From NCBI GenBank assembly GCA_963716925.1, contig CAVQUX010000010.1, forward strand, positions 620,001 through 684,000: 64,000 bases of DNA. The letters run 5' to 3'. A program made the position numbers and the translations under genes. Of the stretch, positions 26,238 to 35,944 are shown piece by piece (positions within the stretch are counted from its first letter, which is position 1; the number at the start of each line of letters is the position of its first letter). The notes beneath the pieces were generated by a model, which searched no databases, was not told the DNA's origin, and saw only the letters and a program-made list of their open reading frames with translations. The stretch comes from DAISKN01 sp963716925 (GTDB lineage: Bacteria; Acidobacteriota; Vicinamibacteria; Marinacidobacterales; SMYC01).

Positions 26238-26978
26238 ATGACCTCTTCTCCGACCGCGGCGGCGATCGTCGTGGGAAACGAGATCCTCAGCGGCAAGGTC
26301 TCGGAGGCGAACGTCTACGAGCTCGCCCGGGTGCTGCGCTCCTCGGGGGTGCTCCTGTCGCGGGTGGTCATCATCCCCGACGACGTCGAGATCATCGCCC
26401 GCGAGGTGGCCTCGCTGCGCGCCGCCTTCGACCACGTCGTCACCAGCGGAGGCGTAGGCGTCACTCACGACGACGTCACGATCGCAAGCGTCGCCCGGGC
26501 GTTCGGAGTTCCCGTGGTGCGCGACCCCGAGATCGAAGAGCTCATCCGCCGCCAGTACGGCGAGAAGGTCCACCAGAACCATCTCGCGCTCGCGAACGTG
26601 CCCCAGGGCGCCCGCAAGCTTTTGGCCGAAGGCTACGTCTGGCCGCTCGTCGCCATCGAGAACGTCTACGTCCTGCCCGGCATCCCGGAGATCTTCCAGA
26701 GGAAGCTCGGGATCCTGGCGGCGCACCTGGCGAAGGCGGGAGCCCCCTTCCTGAGCCGCGCCGTGTATACCCGGATGGATGAGGCTCTCTTGAAGCCGCT
26801 CCTGGACGAGGTCGTCGCCCACCACCCGTCGGTCGAAGTCGGCTCCTATCCCCGTTGGAACGATCCGAAGTACGAGACCAAAGTCACTTTCGATGGAAAG
26901 GACCGTGAGGCGGTCGAGCGCGCCCTCGAGCACTTCCGGAAGCTCCTGCCGCCGGGCGAGCCCCAGTGGATCGAGTAG
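26238..26978 (+). CDS. CinA N-terminal/MoaB-like molybdopterin-binding domain protein
   Basis: 246 aa. Seen: AAAIVVGNEILSGKVSEANV, then VTSGGVGVTHDDVT (the MoCF loop) and YVLPGIPEIFQRKL, all typical of the CinA COG1058 domain. The C-terminal CinA deamidase domain is absent. Known relatives hydrolyse ADP-ribose or FAD-type pyrophosphates, or bind molybdopterin. Start ATG 26238, six bp after the previous stop. Its last 13 bp overlap the next gene. Same operon as apaG, RluA and the glycosyltransferase. Confidence 0.85.
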   Translation: MTSSPTAAAIVVGNEILSGKVSEANVYELARVLRSSGVLLSRVVIIPDDVEIIAREVASLRAAFDHVVTSGGVGVTHDDVTIASVARAFGVPVVRDPEIEELIRRQYGEKVHQNHLALANVPQGARKLLAEGYVWPLVAIENVYVLPGIPEIFQRKLGILAAHLAKAGAPFLSRAVYTRMDEALLKPLLDEVVAHHPSVEVGSYPRWNDPKYETKVTFDGKDREAVERALEHFRKLLPPGEPQWIE

Positions 26979-28897
26979 CGAGAGGAGTCGCGGGCGCCCT
27001 CGGTGTTCTCGCCTTCTGGTCGCTTCTCGGTGCGCAGGGAGCGCGCCTGGGCCCGCTCCTCGTCCCCGCGCTCTCGCCCTGGTGGATACTCGGGGGACTC
27101 GGCCTCGTGCTCTGGCTCACGCCTTCGGGAGAGAGCCGCCTTGACCGGAGGACTCTGACCGCCTCCGGGCTCTTCCTCCTGTCGTTCGCTCTCCTGACCG
27201 GATGGCGGAGCCGCGCGCTCCATCCGAGCGCCTCGCTCGAGGTCCTCGTCGACGGCGGCGCCGGCGCCCGTTCGGCCTCTCTCCAGATCGAGCGCCGCAA
27301 CGAGCTCCGGCGCCTCACGGGCAGGAGACGGAGCGTTTCGATCGAGATCCGCGGAATCCTCGAGGTCCCCGACCCGGGAACCCACGCGCTCGAGCTCTTC
27401 TGTGACGATGCCTGCGAGATAGCCGTCGGGAAGGACATCCTGCGTGCCGAAGGGGCCTTGCGCCGTGAGCTCGCGCTTCCGCGCGGTGAGGTTCCGATCG
27501 AGGTTCGATATCGTCAGGATTCGGGGCCGGCGCGGCTCTCTATCGCCTGGGACCGTCCGCGCTTCTTCGAGCCTCTACCCATCGACTACTTCGTGCGCCC
27601 GCCCGGGGCCGCCGGCCGCAGCCGCCTCTCGGCGCACCTCGCGCTCGCGGGCTTCGCCCTCTGGTGGGCGCTCTTTCCCTTCCACTTCCTGAGGCTCGCC
27701 CGGGCGAAGAGCGGACTTCGAGGCTCGGCTCTCGCTCCCGGCGTTGCGGCGGCGCTCGTCGTGATCTATGGAGGCGTCCTCCGGTTCGAGGCCTTCCTGG
27801 CGCATTCGGATCTCGCGGGCCGCGACGAGCGAGCCGCGAGGATCCACCAGAGCGTTCTTCCCTGGCTTCCGAGCTACGGGGTGTTCAACCCGGAGAACGC
27901 GCCCGAGGACCCGTACCGCGCGGACGTCCGAAGCTACCTCGACCGGGCGGAGGCGATGGGCCGGGAGGGCTTCTATGCGCCTTCCTTCCGGGAGCCGTTC
28001 TACGTTCTGCTGGTCTCCGCCTTCGTCCGCGCCGCGGGAGGCGAGATCGGAATTCTCGTCGAGAGCACCGTCTTCTCGACGCTCGCTCTCGTTCTGTTCT
28101 ACTTCGTCGCCAGAAGGCTCCACGGGCGATGGTGGGCGGTCGCGCTCCTGGTTCCCATGGCTCTCCACCACTGGCTCGTCCTCGACGCCCCTACGGGGTA
28201 CCGCGAAAGCGCCTATTCGTTCTTCCTCGTCGCCTTCGTGGCCGCGGCCGCCCTCGGGGGCTCCGGCCTCCGCTCGGGGTCCCTCGCCGGCGTCCTCGGG
28301 GGTCTTCTTTGTCTCATCCGGCTGAGCGCTCTCGCAATCGTCGTGCCGCTCCTCGCGATCCGCGTCCTGCGGCTTCCGCCGAAGGAACGTCTGCGCTACG
28401 GCGCCTCGTTCGTTCTCCTGCTCGCGGCTCTCACCGGCCCGTTCCTTTACTCGAACTTTCGCGCCCACGGGGATCCGTTCTACAGCGTGAGCTTCCACAC
28501 GCAGTTCTGGCTCCGAGCCGAGGGTCTCGACGGGGAGCAGGGACCGGTGAGCCTCTCCCGGTACTTCACGGATTTCCGGAGGACGGGTGCGCTCACGCGA
28601 GGGACTCTCCTCGGTCTGACGGCGCTTCCTCTTCGAACGTACTGGAATGGCCTCGCTCAGCTCCCGCTCCTCGCCGCGGCGACTCTCGGATTGGGCGTCC
28701 TCGGACTCGCCCGCATCCGGAATCCGTACCTGACCGCGGCGTACTTCGGGCACCTTCTCGCGTTCGCTTACATCCAGAACTTCCCCTCGGGAGAGATGCC
28801 GCGGTTCGTGATGCCGGCGTTCTACCTGCTCGTCCTCGCGGCGCCCTATGCGAAGCCGCGCGGGGCGCTCAGGCCCGGAGCTTCTCCGCCGGGCTGA
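26966..28897 (+). CDS. Multipass membrane glycosyltransferase-like protein with periplasmic sugar-binding-like domain
   Basis: 643 aa. Two N-terminal helices flank short loops; residues about 75-205 form a soluble beta-rich insert (SLEVLVDGGAGARSASLQIE to ARLSIAWDRPRF) that looks like a PA14-type domain. About nine further membrane helices follow, with charged luminal loops (LAGRDERAARIHQS, YLDRAEAMGREGFYAPSFR) as in polyprenyl-phosphate sugar transferases (GT39/ArnT). GTG 26966 overlaps the CinA-like gene by 13 bp. The GT2 gene facing it could make the lipid-linked sugar donor; that link is inferred. Confidence 0.72.
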   Translation: MDRVARGVAGALGVLAFWSLLGAQGARLGPLLVPALSPWWILGGLGLVLWLTPSGESRLDRRTLTASGLFLLSFALLTGWRSRALHPSASLEVLVDGGAGARSASLQIERRNELRRLTGRRRSVSIEIRGILEVPDPGTHALELFCDDACEIAVGKDILRAEGALRRELALPRGEVPIEVRYRQDSGPARLSIAWDRPRFFEPLPIDYFVRPPGAAGRSRLSAHLALAGFALWWALFPFHFLRLARAKSGLRGSALAPGVAAALVVIYGGVLRFEAFLAHSDLAGRDERAARIHQSVLPWLPSYGVFNPENAPEDPYRADVRSYLDRAEAMGREGFYAPSFREPFYVLLVSAFVRAAGGEIGILVESTVFSTLALVLFYFVARRLHGRWWAVALLVPMALHHWLVLDAPTGYRESAYSFFLVAFVAAAALGGSGLRSGSLAGVLGGLLCLIRLSALAIVVPLLAIRVLRLPPKERLRYGASFVLLLAALTGPFLYSNFRAHGDPFYSVSFHTQFWLRAEGLDGEQGPVSLSRYFTDFRRTGALTRGTLLGLTALPLRTYWNGLAQLPLLAAATLGLGVLGLARIRNPYLTAAYFGHLLAFAYIQNFPSGEMPRFVMPAFYLLVLAAPYAKPRGALRPGASPPG

Positions 28898-29648
28898 CCG
28901 CCGCGTTCTCGCCGGAGGGCCGAGCCGCTCTTCGCCCGCGCCCGTAGGCTCTCACGACCATGCGGGCGAGCATCTTGAGGTACACCGCGAGCATCCGCCG
29001 CATTCGCAGGTTCGAGACCCCCGCCTTCCGTCCCGACCAGCGGATCGGGACCTGAGCGATGGCGTAGCCGGAGACGAGCGCGCTCAGGGAGAGCTCGATG
29101 GTGATGTCGAAGTGATCGGCCGTGAAAGGCGCGCAGTCGCGCAATACCTCCGTCCGGTACGCCTTGAAAGCATTGGTCAGATCGTTGAGTCGGGTTCGGA
29201 AAAGGACCTGCATCGCTCGATTGGCGGCCCGGTTGAGCACCAGCTTGACCCGCGGGTAGTTCACAACCGAGCTTCCCGGGAGGAACCGCGATCCGAACGC
29301 GCAGTCGTAGCCTTCCTGGATCTTGCGGTAGTACGCGAGAAGGTCCTCGGGAGAGTCGGACAGATCGGCCATGAAGATGACCACCACGTCGCCCGAAACC
29401 GCCTGAAGTCCGCTCCGGACGGCGCGGCCGAGCCCGGGCGGCGACTCTCGACGCAACATGCGAATCGCCTTCGCCGTTCGCGCCCGCGCCGAAACGATCG
29501 CCGCGGTGTCGTCGGTGCTCCCGTCGTCGACGACCAGGAGCTCGTGGGGAATCCCCCCGGCCCGTTCCAGGGTTTCGACGAGGCGGTCGAGACACTCCCC
29601 GATGTTGGGGCCTTCGTTGCGGGCCGGGATGATGACGGAGAGTTTCAT
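28869..29648 (-). CDS. Family 2 glycosyltransferase (dolichyl/polyprenyl-phosphate sugar synthase type)
   Basis: 259-aa GT-A enzyme. Seen: MKLSVIIPARNEGPNIGECL, LLVVDDGSTDDTA, VVVIFMADLSDSPEDL (the DxD/DxSD metal site) and GSRFLPGS, then an amphipathic C-terminal region without clear transmembrane helices. Such enzymes load mannose or glucose on polyprenyl phosphate for membrane transferases. Its 3' end overlaps the convergent membrane glycosyltransferase by 29 bp, which fits a shared pathway. Followed upstream by the epimerase 49 bp away on the same strand. Confidence 0.88.
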   Translation of the reverse strand: MKLSVIIPARNEGPNIGECLDRLVETLERAGGIPHELLVVDDGSTDDTAAIVSARARTAKAIRMLRRESPPGLGRAVRSGLQAVSGDVVVIFMADLSDSPEDLLAYYRKIQEGYDCAFGSRFLPGSSVVNYPRVKLVLNRAANRAMQVLFRTRLNDLTNAFKAYRTEVLRDCAPFTADHFDITIELSLSALVSGYAIAQVPIRWSGRKAGVSNLRMRRMLAVYLKMLARMVVRAYGRGRRAARPSGENAAVSPAEKLRA

Positions 29649-29697
29649 GGGTCTGGTGCCGCAGTAATTCTATAACCTCGCGGGCCGGAAAAAGAAC

Positions 29698-30771
29698 TCA
29701 CCCGGTCGAGGCGGCTCGACCTCGAAACCCTTCCAGGAGGTCGACGAGGATGCTCTCGAGATCGTACCGGAACCTCCATTCCGGATGATCCTGCTGGAAT
29801 TTCCGGGTGTCGCTCACGTACCAGACGTGGTCGCCGACGCGCGGCTCGTCGACGTATCGGGTTCGCATCTTTCGTCCGAGGAGTCCCTCCACCAGGCCCA
29901 CCGCCTCGAGGAGAGAGCTGTGCGCTCTGCGCCCGCCGCCGACGTTGTAGACCGCCCCGGGTCGAGGCGCCTCGACGAAGCTCAGGAACATCCGGGCGAG
30001 GTCTTCGGCGTGGATGTTGTCGCGCACTTGCTTTCCCCGGTGGCCGAAGATGCGATACTCGACGTCCTCGAGCCCGCACTTCACGAGATAGGAAAGAAAT
30101 CCGTGAAGCTGGGCTCCCGCGTGGCCGGAGCCGGTGATGCAGCCGGCGCGAAACGTCACGGTACGAAGGCCGAAGTAGCGGCCGTACTCCTGCACCATCA
30201 CGTCGGCGGCGAGCTTGGACGCGCCGAACACCGAGTGCGTCGAACGATCCAGCGACATCGACTCGTCGATCCCGTGCTCGTAGAACGGGTGATCGGGAGA
30301 GAGCTCGAATCGGGTCTCGCGCTCGAAAAGCGGCAGCTCGTTCGGCCGGTCTCCGTAGACCTTGTTGGTGGAAGTGAACACGAAGGCGGCTTCGGGACTG
30401 TGAGTCCTCGTCTGCTCCAGAAGAACCAGCGTCGCCCGGGCGTTGATGTCGAAGTCGGTCGTGGGCTCCCGCGCCGCCCAGTCGTGCGACGGCTGCGCGG
30501 CCGTATGGATGACAGAGCGGATGTCCTTTCCATAGGTCTCGAAGATGCGCCGCAGCGCGGCGTCGTCGCGGATGTCGACGTCGTGATGACGGTAACCGGG
30601 GACGCGGCTCATGAGGCGGCGGAGATTCCCCGAGGTCGAGGCTTCCTCCCCGAAGAAGCGGCGGCGCATGTCGTTGTCGATACCGACGATTTCGAAGCCG
30701 CTCCGGGCGAATAGCTCGGCGGCGGCCGAGCCCACGAGCCCCGCCGAGCCGGTCACGATCGCGATTCTCAT
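29698..30771 (-). CDS. NAD-dependent sugar epimerase (CDP-paratose 2-epimerase-like)
   Basis: 357-aa extended short-chain dehydrogenase. Seen: IAIVTGSAGLVGSAAAELF (NAD loop), VIHTAAQPSHDWA, the distinctive FTSTNKVYGDRPNELPL and the YxxxK equivalent in HSVFGASKLAADVM where Tyr is replaced by Phe. RAGCITGSGHAGAQLHGFLSY also resembles RfbE/CDP-tyvelose epimerase. If the reading is right it makes a dideoxyhexose or similar sugar for surface glycans. The Phe in the catalytic motif is worth checking, as RfbE relatives normally keep Tyr. Confidence 0.85.
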   Translation of the reverse strand: MRIAIVTGSAGLVGSAAAELFARSGFEIVGIDNDMRRRFFGEEASTSGNLRRLMSRVPGYRHHDVDIRDDAALRRIFETYGKDIRSVIHTAAQPSHDWAAREPTTDFDINARATLVLLEQTRTHSPEAAFVFTSTNKVYGDRPNELPLFERETRFELSPDHPFYEHGIDESMSLDRSTHSVFGASKLAADVMVQEYGRYFGLRTVTFRAGCITGSGHAGAQLHGFLSYLVKCGLEDVEYRIFGHRGKQVRDNIHAEDLARMFLSFVEAPRPGAVYNVGGGRRAHSSLLEAVGLVEGLLGRKMRTRYVDEPRVGDHVWYVSDTRKFQQDHPEWRFRYDLESILVDLLEGFRGRAASTG

Positions 30772-30849
30772 CTCGCCTCGTTCTCCATCCGAGTCTCGAT
30801 CATATCCTCAACGCCCCATGAAATCGTCTCCGCTTGCCGGCTGCGGCTG

Positions 30850-33075
30850 TTGTCCCTATCCTTTCTCGTGCTCTGGGTCGTCACCGCGTTCATCGGCTCG
30901 GGCCTCCTGTTCATCGCCCAGCCGGTCGTCGCCAAGATGCTCCTGCCTCGGCTCGGCGGGGCGCCCGCCGTCTGGACCACGGCGGTCCTGTTCTTCCAGT
31001 CGGTTCTCCTCGCGGGATACGGCTACGCGCACTGGCTGGGCCGGCGTTCCCGCGGCACGCAGGTCGCGGTCCACGCGGCGCTTCTCCTCGCGCCCCTCGG
31101 AGCTCTTCCTTTCCGGCTCATGGACGGGGCGCCCGCCCAGGGGCCGCTCGCTCCCGCGCTCTGGCTCTTCGAGGCGCTCGTCCTCGCCGTCGCTGCGCCG
31201 CTGTTCGTTCTCTCCGCAAGCACTCCGATTCTCCAGAAGTGGCTCAGCTATACAGGGCTTCCTCGGTCCAGGGATCCCTACTTCCTCTATGCGGCGGGCA
31301 ACGCCGGAAGCCTCCTGGCCCTCTTCGCCTACCCGTTCGTCGTGGAGCCGGTCGTCGGTCTCGAGCGGCAGGGCGCCCTCTGGGCGTGGGGCTACGGTGC
31401 CTATGCGGTGCTCGCCCTCGCCTGCGCCGCTCACGCGTGGAGAAGCTGGCCGTCGACGCCGGAATCCCCGAAAGCCGACGACGCCTCTCCTCCCGCCGCC
31501 GGCCGGCGCTGGGCGTGGATCGGGCTGTCCGCGGCTCCCGCGAGCTTGATGCTCGGGGTCACGTCGATCGTAAGCGCCGATGTGGCGACGGTGCCGTTCG
31601 TCTGGGTCCTCACGCTCGGGCTCTATCTGCTGACGTTCGTTCTCGCGTTCGCCCCGCGCGCGCTCGTACCTTCGGGTCTCGCGGCGCGGATTCTCCCGAT
31701 CGCCGCCGTGGTATTCATGCTGCTTCTTCTGACCGAAGCCACCGATCCTCTGCCCATCGTTCTGCCCGCTCACCTGGCGGTGCTTTTCGTAGCCGCCCTG
31801 GCATGCCATACGGAGCTCTATCGCCTCCGGCCGCATGCGAGCCACCTCACGACGTTCTACGCGCTCATCGGTCTCGGCGGAGCACTGGGAGGGGCCTTCA
31901 ACGCTCTCGCGGCTCCCATTCTTTTCGACGGGTGGAGCGAAGCTCCTCTCGCCTTCGTGGCGGCCTGCCTCCTCGTGCCTCGCGCGGTCCCTGCGAGCGG
32001 AAAGAAACCAGAGCAAAGAAGCGAGACCTCGATCCGGCGCTCCGACATTGCCATCCCGATCGGTTTGGGCCTGTCCACTCTCCTGCTCTCGAAGGCCGGC
32101 GACGCTCTCGGCGCCTCCGGCCAGACGCGGGAGGCCCTCGCCGCCGGTATTCCCGTTCTCCTGGCCTATATCGCCTCGGAACGGCGCCTGCGGTTCGGTC
32201 TCTCGGTGGCGGCCGTCCTCTGGGCGGGGAGCTTCGACACCTCGCTCCGGGGTCGGAGCCGGCTCACGGAGCGGAGCTTCTTCGGCATTCACCGGGTCAC
32301 GTTCACGACTTCGCGGGAGAACGGTGACGTCGTTGCCTTTCACCAGCTCTACCACGGAACCACGCTCCACGGGGCCCAGCGGGTCGCGGGCGCGACGCCG
32401 ATCGAGCCCAGGGTGCCGCTCGCATACTACGGCCCGGCGAGCCCCATCGGGCGCTTGTTTCTCGCGCGCGCCGGGTCAGCCTCCGGGGAGCGCGTAGCGC
32501 TCGTTGGCCTCGGAGCGGGCTCTCTACTCGCCTACGCGGAGCCGGGCCAGCGATGGACCCTCTTCGAGATCGATCCCGTGGTCCAGCGGATCGCCGAAGA
32601 TGGACGCTACTTCAGCTTCGTGCCCGAGGCCAGGCAAAGGGGCGTCGCGATCGAGGTGATTCTCGGGGACGCGCGGCTCGCGCTGAGCTCGGCAACTCAA
32701 TCCTACGACCTGCTCGTTCTCGACGCGTTCACCAGCGGCGCAATCCCCGTCCATCTCCTCACCCGCGAGGCATTCTTGGTCTACCAGGACCGGCTCGCGC
32801 CCGACGGCGTACTCGCGCTCCACATCTCGAACCGCCACCTCGATCTCGCTCCCTTGGTTCGCGCGATGGCGGCGGATCGAGGCCTGACCGCCGTCATCGA
32901 GGACGGGCCTCCGGGCTCCGGGCAGCAGATCGGCTCACGCTGGGCGTTTCTTTCGCGCACGGAAGAGTCCCAGCGCGCACGAGGGTTCGCGCCGGACGGC
33001 GGCGACTCGTCTCCGGGCTTCGGCAAAGTGTGGACCGACGACCGGTCCGACCTCTGGAGCTTATTCCTTTGGTAG
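30850..33075 (+). CDS. Fused membrane domain - spermidine synthase-like protein
   Basis: 741 aa. About twelve membrane helices (FLVLWVVTAFIGSGLLFIAQ onwards) occupy residues 1-430. A spermidine-synthase-like Rossmann domain follows: VALVGLGAGSLLAYAEPGQ, LFEIDPVVQRIAED and LLVLDAFTSGAIPVHLLT. The first part resembles the membrane segment of fused MFS/spermidine synthases, common in soil bacteria and of unknown role. Start TTG 30850 is the best I see; GTG 30868 is an alternative. Its 3' end overlaps the convergent PQQ-propeller gene by 15 bp. Confidence 0.85.
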   Translation: MSLSFLVLWVVTAFIGSGLLFIAQPVVAKMLLPRLGGAPAVWTTAVLFFQSVLLAGYGYAHWLGRRSRGTQVAVHAALLLAPLGALPFRLMDGAPAQGPLAPALWLFEALVLAVAAPLFVLSASTPILQKWLSYTGLPRSRDPYFLYAAGNAGSLLALFAYPFVVEPVVGLERQGALWAWGYGAYAVLALACAAHAWRSWPSTPESPKADDASPPAAGRRWAWIGLSAAPASLMLGVTSIVSADVATVPFVWVLTLGLYLLTFVLAFAPRALVPSGLAARILPIAAVVFMLLLLTEATDPLPIVLPAHLAVLFVAALACHTELYRLRPHASHLTTFYALIGLGGALGGAFNALAAPILFDGWSEAPLAFVAACLLVPRAVPASGKKPEQRSETSIRRSDIAIPIGLGLSTLLLSKAGDALGASGQTREALAAGIPVLLAYIASERRLRFGLSVAAVLWAGSFDTSLRGRSRLTERSFFGIHRVTFTTSRENGDVVAFHQLYHGTTLHGAQRVAGATPIEPRVPLAYYGPASPIGRLFLARAGSASGERVALVGLGAGSLLAYAEPGQRWTLFEIDPVVQRIAEDGRYFSFVPEARQRGVAIEVILGDARLALSSATQSYDLLVLDAFTSGAIPVHLLTREAFLVYQDRLAPDGVLALHISNRHLDLAPLVRAMAADRGLTAVIEDGPPGSGQQIGSRWAFLSRTEESQRARGFAPDGGDSSPGFGKVWTDDRSDLWSLFLW

Positions 33076-34683
33076 GCGCTGCGTGGCTTCTGCCAGGCGA
33101 AAAGCGTAGAGCTCGTTGTCGGCGGTGCCGCTCTTGAGGCGCGGGTAGCCCGATCCCCAATAGACGGTGCCGTCGACCACCGCCGGTCCCGAGTTGACCG
33201 TGGCTCCGCTGGCGAAGCTCCAGAGCACCTCTCCCGTCTCGGCGCTCAGCGCGAACATCGTGGGCCGGTTCTTCTTCCTCACCATCGACCCGCCGAATAC
33301 GACTCCGTTCGCAACGCTGACCGGACCCTCGAGGCGGCTTCCGCTGGGATCCACGGTCTGCCACAAGATGACCCCGGTGGCCGGATCGAGAGCGCTCCAG
33401 AAGCCTCGCCTAGTGAAGAGTCCCGTTCCCTTCCCGTTCTCGACAAGCTCCCAGCGCACCTCGCCGCTGTTGGCGTTCGCCGTATAGATTCGTGTGCTAT
33501 CGACGGCGGAGCCCCACTGCAGCCCCCCGAGCCCGCCTGCGGGGCCGACGCGAGTGCTCCAGACGACCTCTCCCGTGTCGGGATCCAGTGCCCAGTAATA
33601 GCCGCTCTTTTGTCCGGCGCCGAGAAGCTCGCGCCGCTCTCCCGCAGGGCCGGCGAACTCGTAGAGAGACGGTCCCTGTCCGAAGTCATGATCCGGCCCG
33701 TGGGGCGACGGGCAGTTCTCGGGGTTCACCAACCCGAAGGCACAGGACACCGTCCAGATGTCGAATGGCACGACCGGGCGTGCCCACTTCACGGCGCCCG
33801 TTTCCAGATCCAGCGACACCACCGAATCGAAGTAGTTCCCGGCGACCTGGTCGATGCACTGTTTCACCGCGGAAGCATCCACCCGCTTGCTGACCCTGAC
33901 CTCGGTGAGGCAGGCCTCCAGGTCGTCCGGCACACTGTAGTTGTTGCCGGTGGTGACATAGAGCGAGCCGCGCGTCAGGTCGACCACCGGCGTGCTTCCC
34001 CATACGGCGTTTCCCGCGAAGCCCGGAAGGTCGGGAACGGTCAGCGTCCGCCAGAGGATCGCGCCCGTCTCGGCGTCGAGGGCAACGACGCTTCCCCGGA
34101 ACCTACAGCAGAGATAGTCAGGTACCAACCCGGCGTAAAACTCCTCCACCGAGGAAACACCCACGTAGACCCGGCCCGCGTGCGCGACGGGCGATTGAGT
34201 GATGATGGCGGCCGGATGGTCATCGACCAGCGTAATCCAGAGGAGCTGGCCGTTCGTCTTGTCGACCGCCATCACCCGCGCGGCCCTGCCGTTGAGACCG
34301 CCCTGATCGCCGAAGATCAGCTTCTCCCCGTATACCACGGGAGTGGTGCGAGAGACGTTCCTCGGAACCCCGGTGAGCGCGGAGATCTCCCGCGACCACA
34401 CCTCGCTTCCCGTTTCCGCGTCGAGCCGGTAGAGACGCCCGCCCCAATCGGGAAAGTAGATCGCTCCGCCTTCGACGGCGGGAGTCGCGGAGACGCTCGC
34501 CGAGGCTTCGAACACCCACGCCGGCGCGAGACTTTGAACGTTCCCGACATTCAGAAGCGTCTCGTCCGGCTGACTGCGCGTGTTTTTCAGGTCGCGACCC
34601 GCGCTCAACCAGACCGCGTTCTGCTCCGTCGATGCCAGCGTGGCGGAAGCCACGATCGCCCCGATGATCAAGAGTTTCCTCAA
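33061..34683 (-). CDS. Exported PQQ-type beta-propeller protein (polyvinyl-alcohol dehydrogenase-like)
   Basis: 540 aa. Signal peptide MRKLLIIGAIVASATLAS. Eight-bladed propeller repeats are clear: LYRLDAETGSEVWSREI, VVALDAETGAILWRTL, VVSLDLETGAVKWARP, YYWALDPDTGEVVWSTRV and MFALSAETGEVLWSFA. The adjacent cysteines in PDYLCCRFRGS are at the place of the vicinal disulfide of PQQ dehydrogenases, and the local context matches polyvinyl-alcohol dehydrogenase relatives. No haem motif. It may oxidise an alcohol in the periplasm. It shares a 220-bp intergenic space with the pseudopilin gene. Confidence 0.82.
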   Translation of the reverse strand: MRKLLIIGAIVASATLASTEQNAVWLSAGRDLKNTRSQPDETLLNVGNVQSLAPAWVFEASASVSATPAVEGGAIYFPDWGGRLYRLDAETGSEVWSREISALTGVPRNVSRTTPVVYGEKLIFGDQGGLNGRAARVMAVDKTNGQLLWITLVDDHPAAIITQSPVAHAGRVYVGVSSVEEFYAGLVPDYLCCRFRGSVVALDAETGAILWRTLTVPDLPGFAGNAVWGSTPVVDLTRGSLYVTTGNNYSVPDDLEACLTEVRVSKRVDASAVKQCIDQVAGNYFDSVVSLDLETGAVKWARPVVPFDIWTVSCAFGLVNPENCPSPHGPDHDFGQGPSLYEFAGPAGERRELLGAGQKSGYYWALDPDTGEVVWSTRVGPAGGLGGLQWGSAVDSTRIYTANANSGEVRWELVENGKGTGLFTRRGFWSALDPATGVILWQTVDPSGSRLEGPVSVANGVVFGGSMVRKKNRPTMFALSAETGEVLWSFASGATVNSGPAVVDGTVYWGSGYPRLKSGTADNELYAFRLAEATQRLPKE

Positions 34684-34903
34684 GACAGCCTCCTGCCGGT
34701 TCCGGTTGGAATGGAGCGATTATACGTCAGCTTCGTTCAAGTCAGGTGTGGAGCCGCTCACGCGCGGACGCACTTGCGTTCTCCCTGCAAGAAGAGGTAA
34801 AAAAGCTCGCCAACCGAGGGGGGGAGTTTCGGGCGGGGGCAAAGTGCACCTTCTGAGAGAGTTCTCCTGCGCTTGGGGTCCGCTTATTCAAGGAGTATCA
34901 CCA

Positions 34904-35944
34904 ATGAATCGATCCAGGCCACGCAATGGGGGGTTTACGCTAATCGAGCTTCTGGTCGTAATCGCGATCATAGCCATTTTGATCGGACTGCTGCTTCCGG
35001 CGGTCCAGAAGGTCCGCGAGGCGGCCAACCGGACGGCGGCGGATCAAACGCTGCGCTCGGTCATGGCGGCGGCTCAGCTGTTCAAGACCTCGAACCAGGG
35101 GCAGTTTCCGTCCTCGCTACCGCTGCTGGTCAGCTTCTGTGCCCAGGTCCCGCAGTGCACGCCCAAGCTGGATTCCAGGCTCGCCACAGGCCAGCTCCAC
35201 GGGTATAACTGGTTCCTGTTTCCCCAGACCGAGAGTTTCGAAATCGAGCCGGCATTTCCGGGGGTTACGGCATCGGCGACTTTTACCGCCGTTTTGGGTG
35301 GAATTCCCGTGGAAACGCCCACCCCGGGCTCCGACGCCGGGCGCCAGCGCATGCTCGAAGCGGTCATGGGAGACGGATCGGTTCGCATCGCCCGTCTCAT
35401 GGCCACGGACCCCGGGGCCCCCGAGGACATCCGCACGGGGCCATCGCCGATCACCGGCGGACAGGTCTCGATGATGATGGATCTCGATGGCAACCAGATG
35501 CTGACCGGAACCGAGATCCTCGGTCTCGACGCCGCCAATCCGACGAGCCTGATCGGCCAGTTCCTGACGGCCGCCAAGGCCCAGATGAAGATCGGGGCGG
35601 CCAACGAGACACCCACCTCCGGATGGCTTCTTCCCTACATCGAGCAGGACAACCTCTTCCCGGTGACCTTCAACTACGAATTCCTCGGCGGCTTGACCGC
35701 GGCGTTCGTGGAGGATCCCCGAGCCGAGCGCATCGCTCTTCTGGCGCTCAGGATCGGCGGCAAAGCGAATGAAGGAGACAGAGAGCGGCTCGAGATGGCG
35801 GCGGCCGGCTTCTATTTGAAGCGGCTTTCGAGGGAGGTCAACTTGTCGCTTACCCGCGGGAACTTCCTGGTCCTCACCGCCTGGCTGTCGTCGATCACGG
35901 AGCTCCCGGCGCCCCCGACGCCCCCCACATCGAGCTCTCGCTGA
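34904..35944 (+). CDS. Type II/IV pseudopilin-like protein
   Basis: 346 aa. A class III signal: short basic leader MNRSRPRNGG, then the prepilin peptidase site G^FTLIELLVVIAIIAILIG with Glu at +5. The remainder (QKVREAANRTAADQTLRSVM, MMMDLDGNQMLTGTEILG, LPYIEQDNLFPV) has a calcium-loop-like DLDGNQMLTGTE segment. It resembles the large prepilin-type proteins of the DUF1559/G-type families. Ribosome site AAGGAG at 34890-34895. No other pilus or T2SS genes are near. Confidence 0.85.
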   Translation: MNRSRPRNGGFTLIELLVVIAIIAILIGLLLPAVQKVREAANRTAADQTLRSVMAAAQLFKTSNQGQFPSSLPLLVSFCAQVPQCTPKLDSRLATGQLHGYNWFLFPQTESFEIEPAFPGVTASATFTAVLGGIPVETPTPGSDAGRQRMLEAVMGDGSVRIARLMATDPGAPEDIRTGPSPITGGQVSMMMDLDGNQMLTGTEILGLDAANPTSLIGQFLTAAKAQMKIGAANETPTSGWLLPYIEQDNLFPVTFNYEFLGGLTAAFVEDPRAERIALLALRIGGKANEGDRERLEMAAAGFYLKRLSREVNLSLTRGNFLVLTAWLSSITELPAPPTPPTSSSR

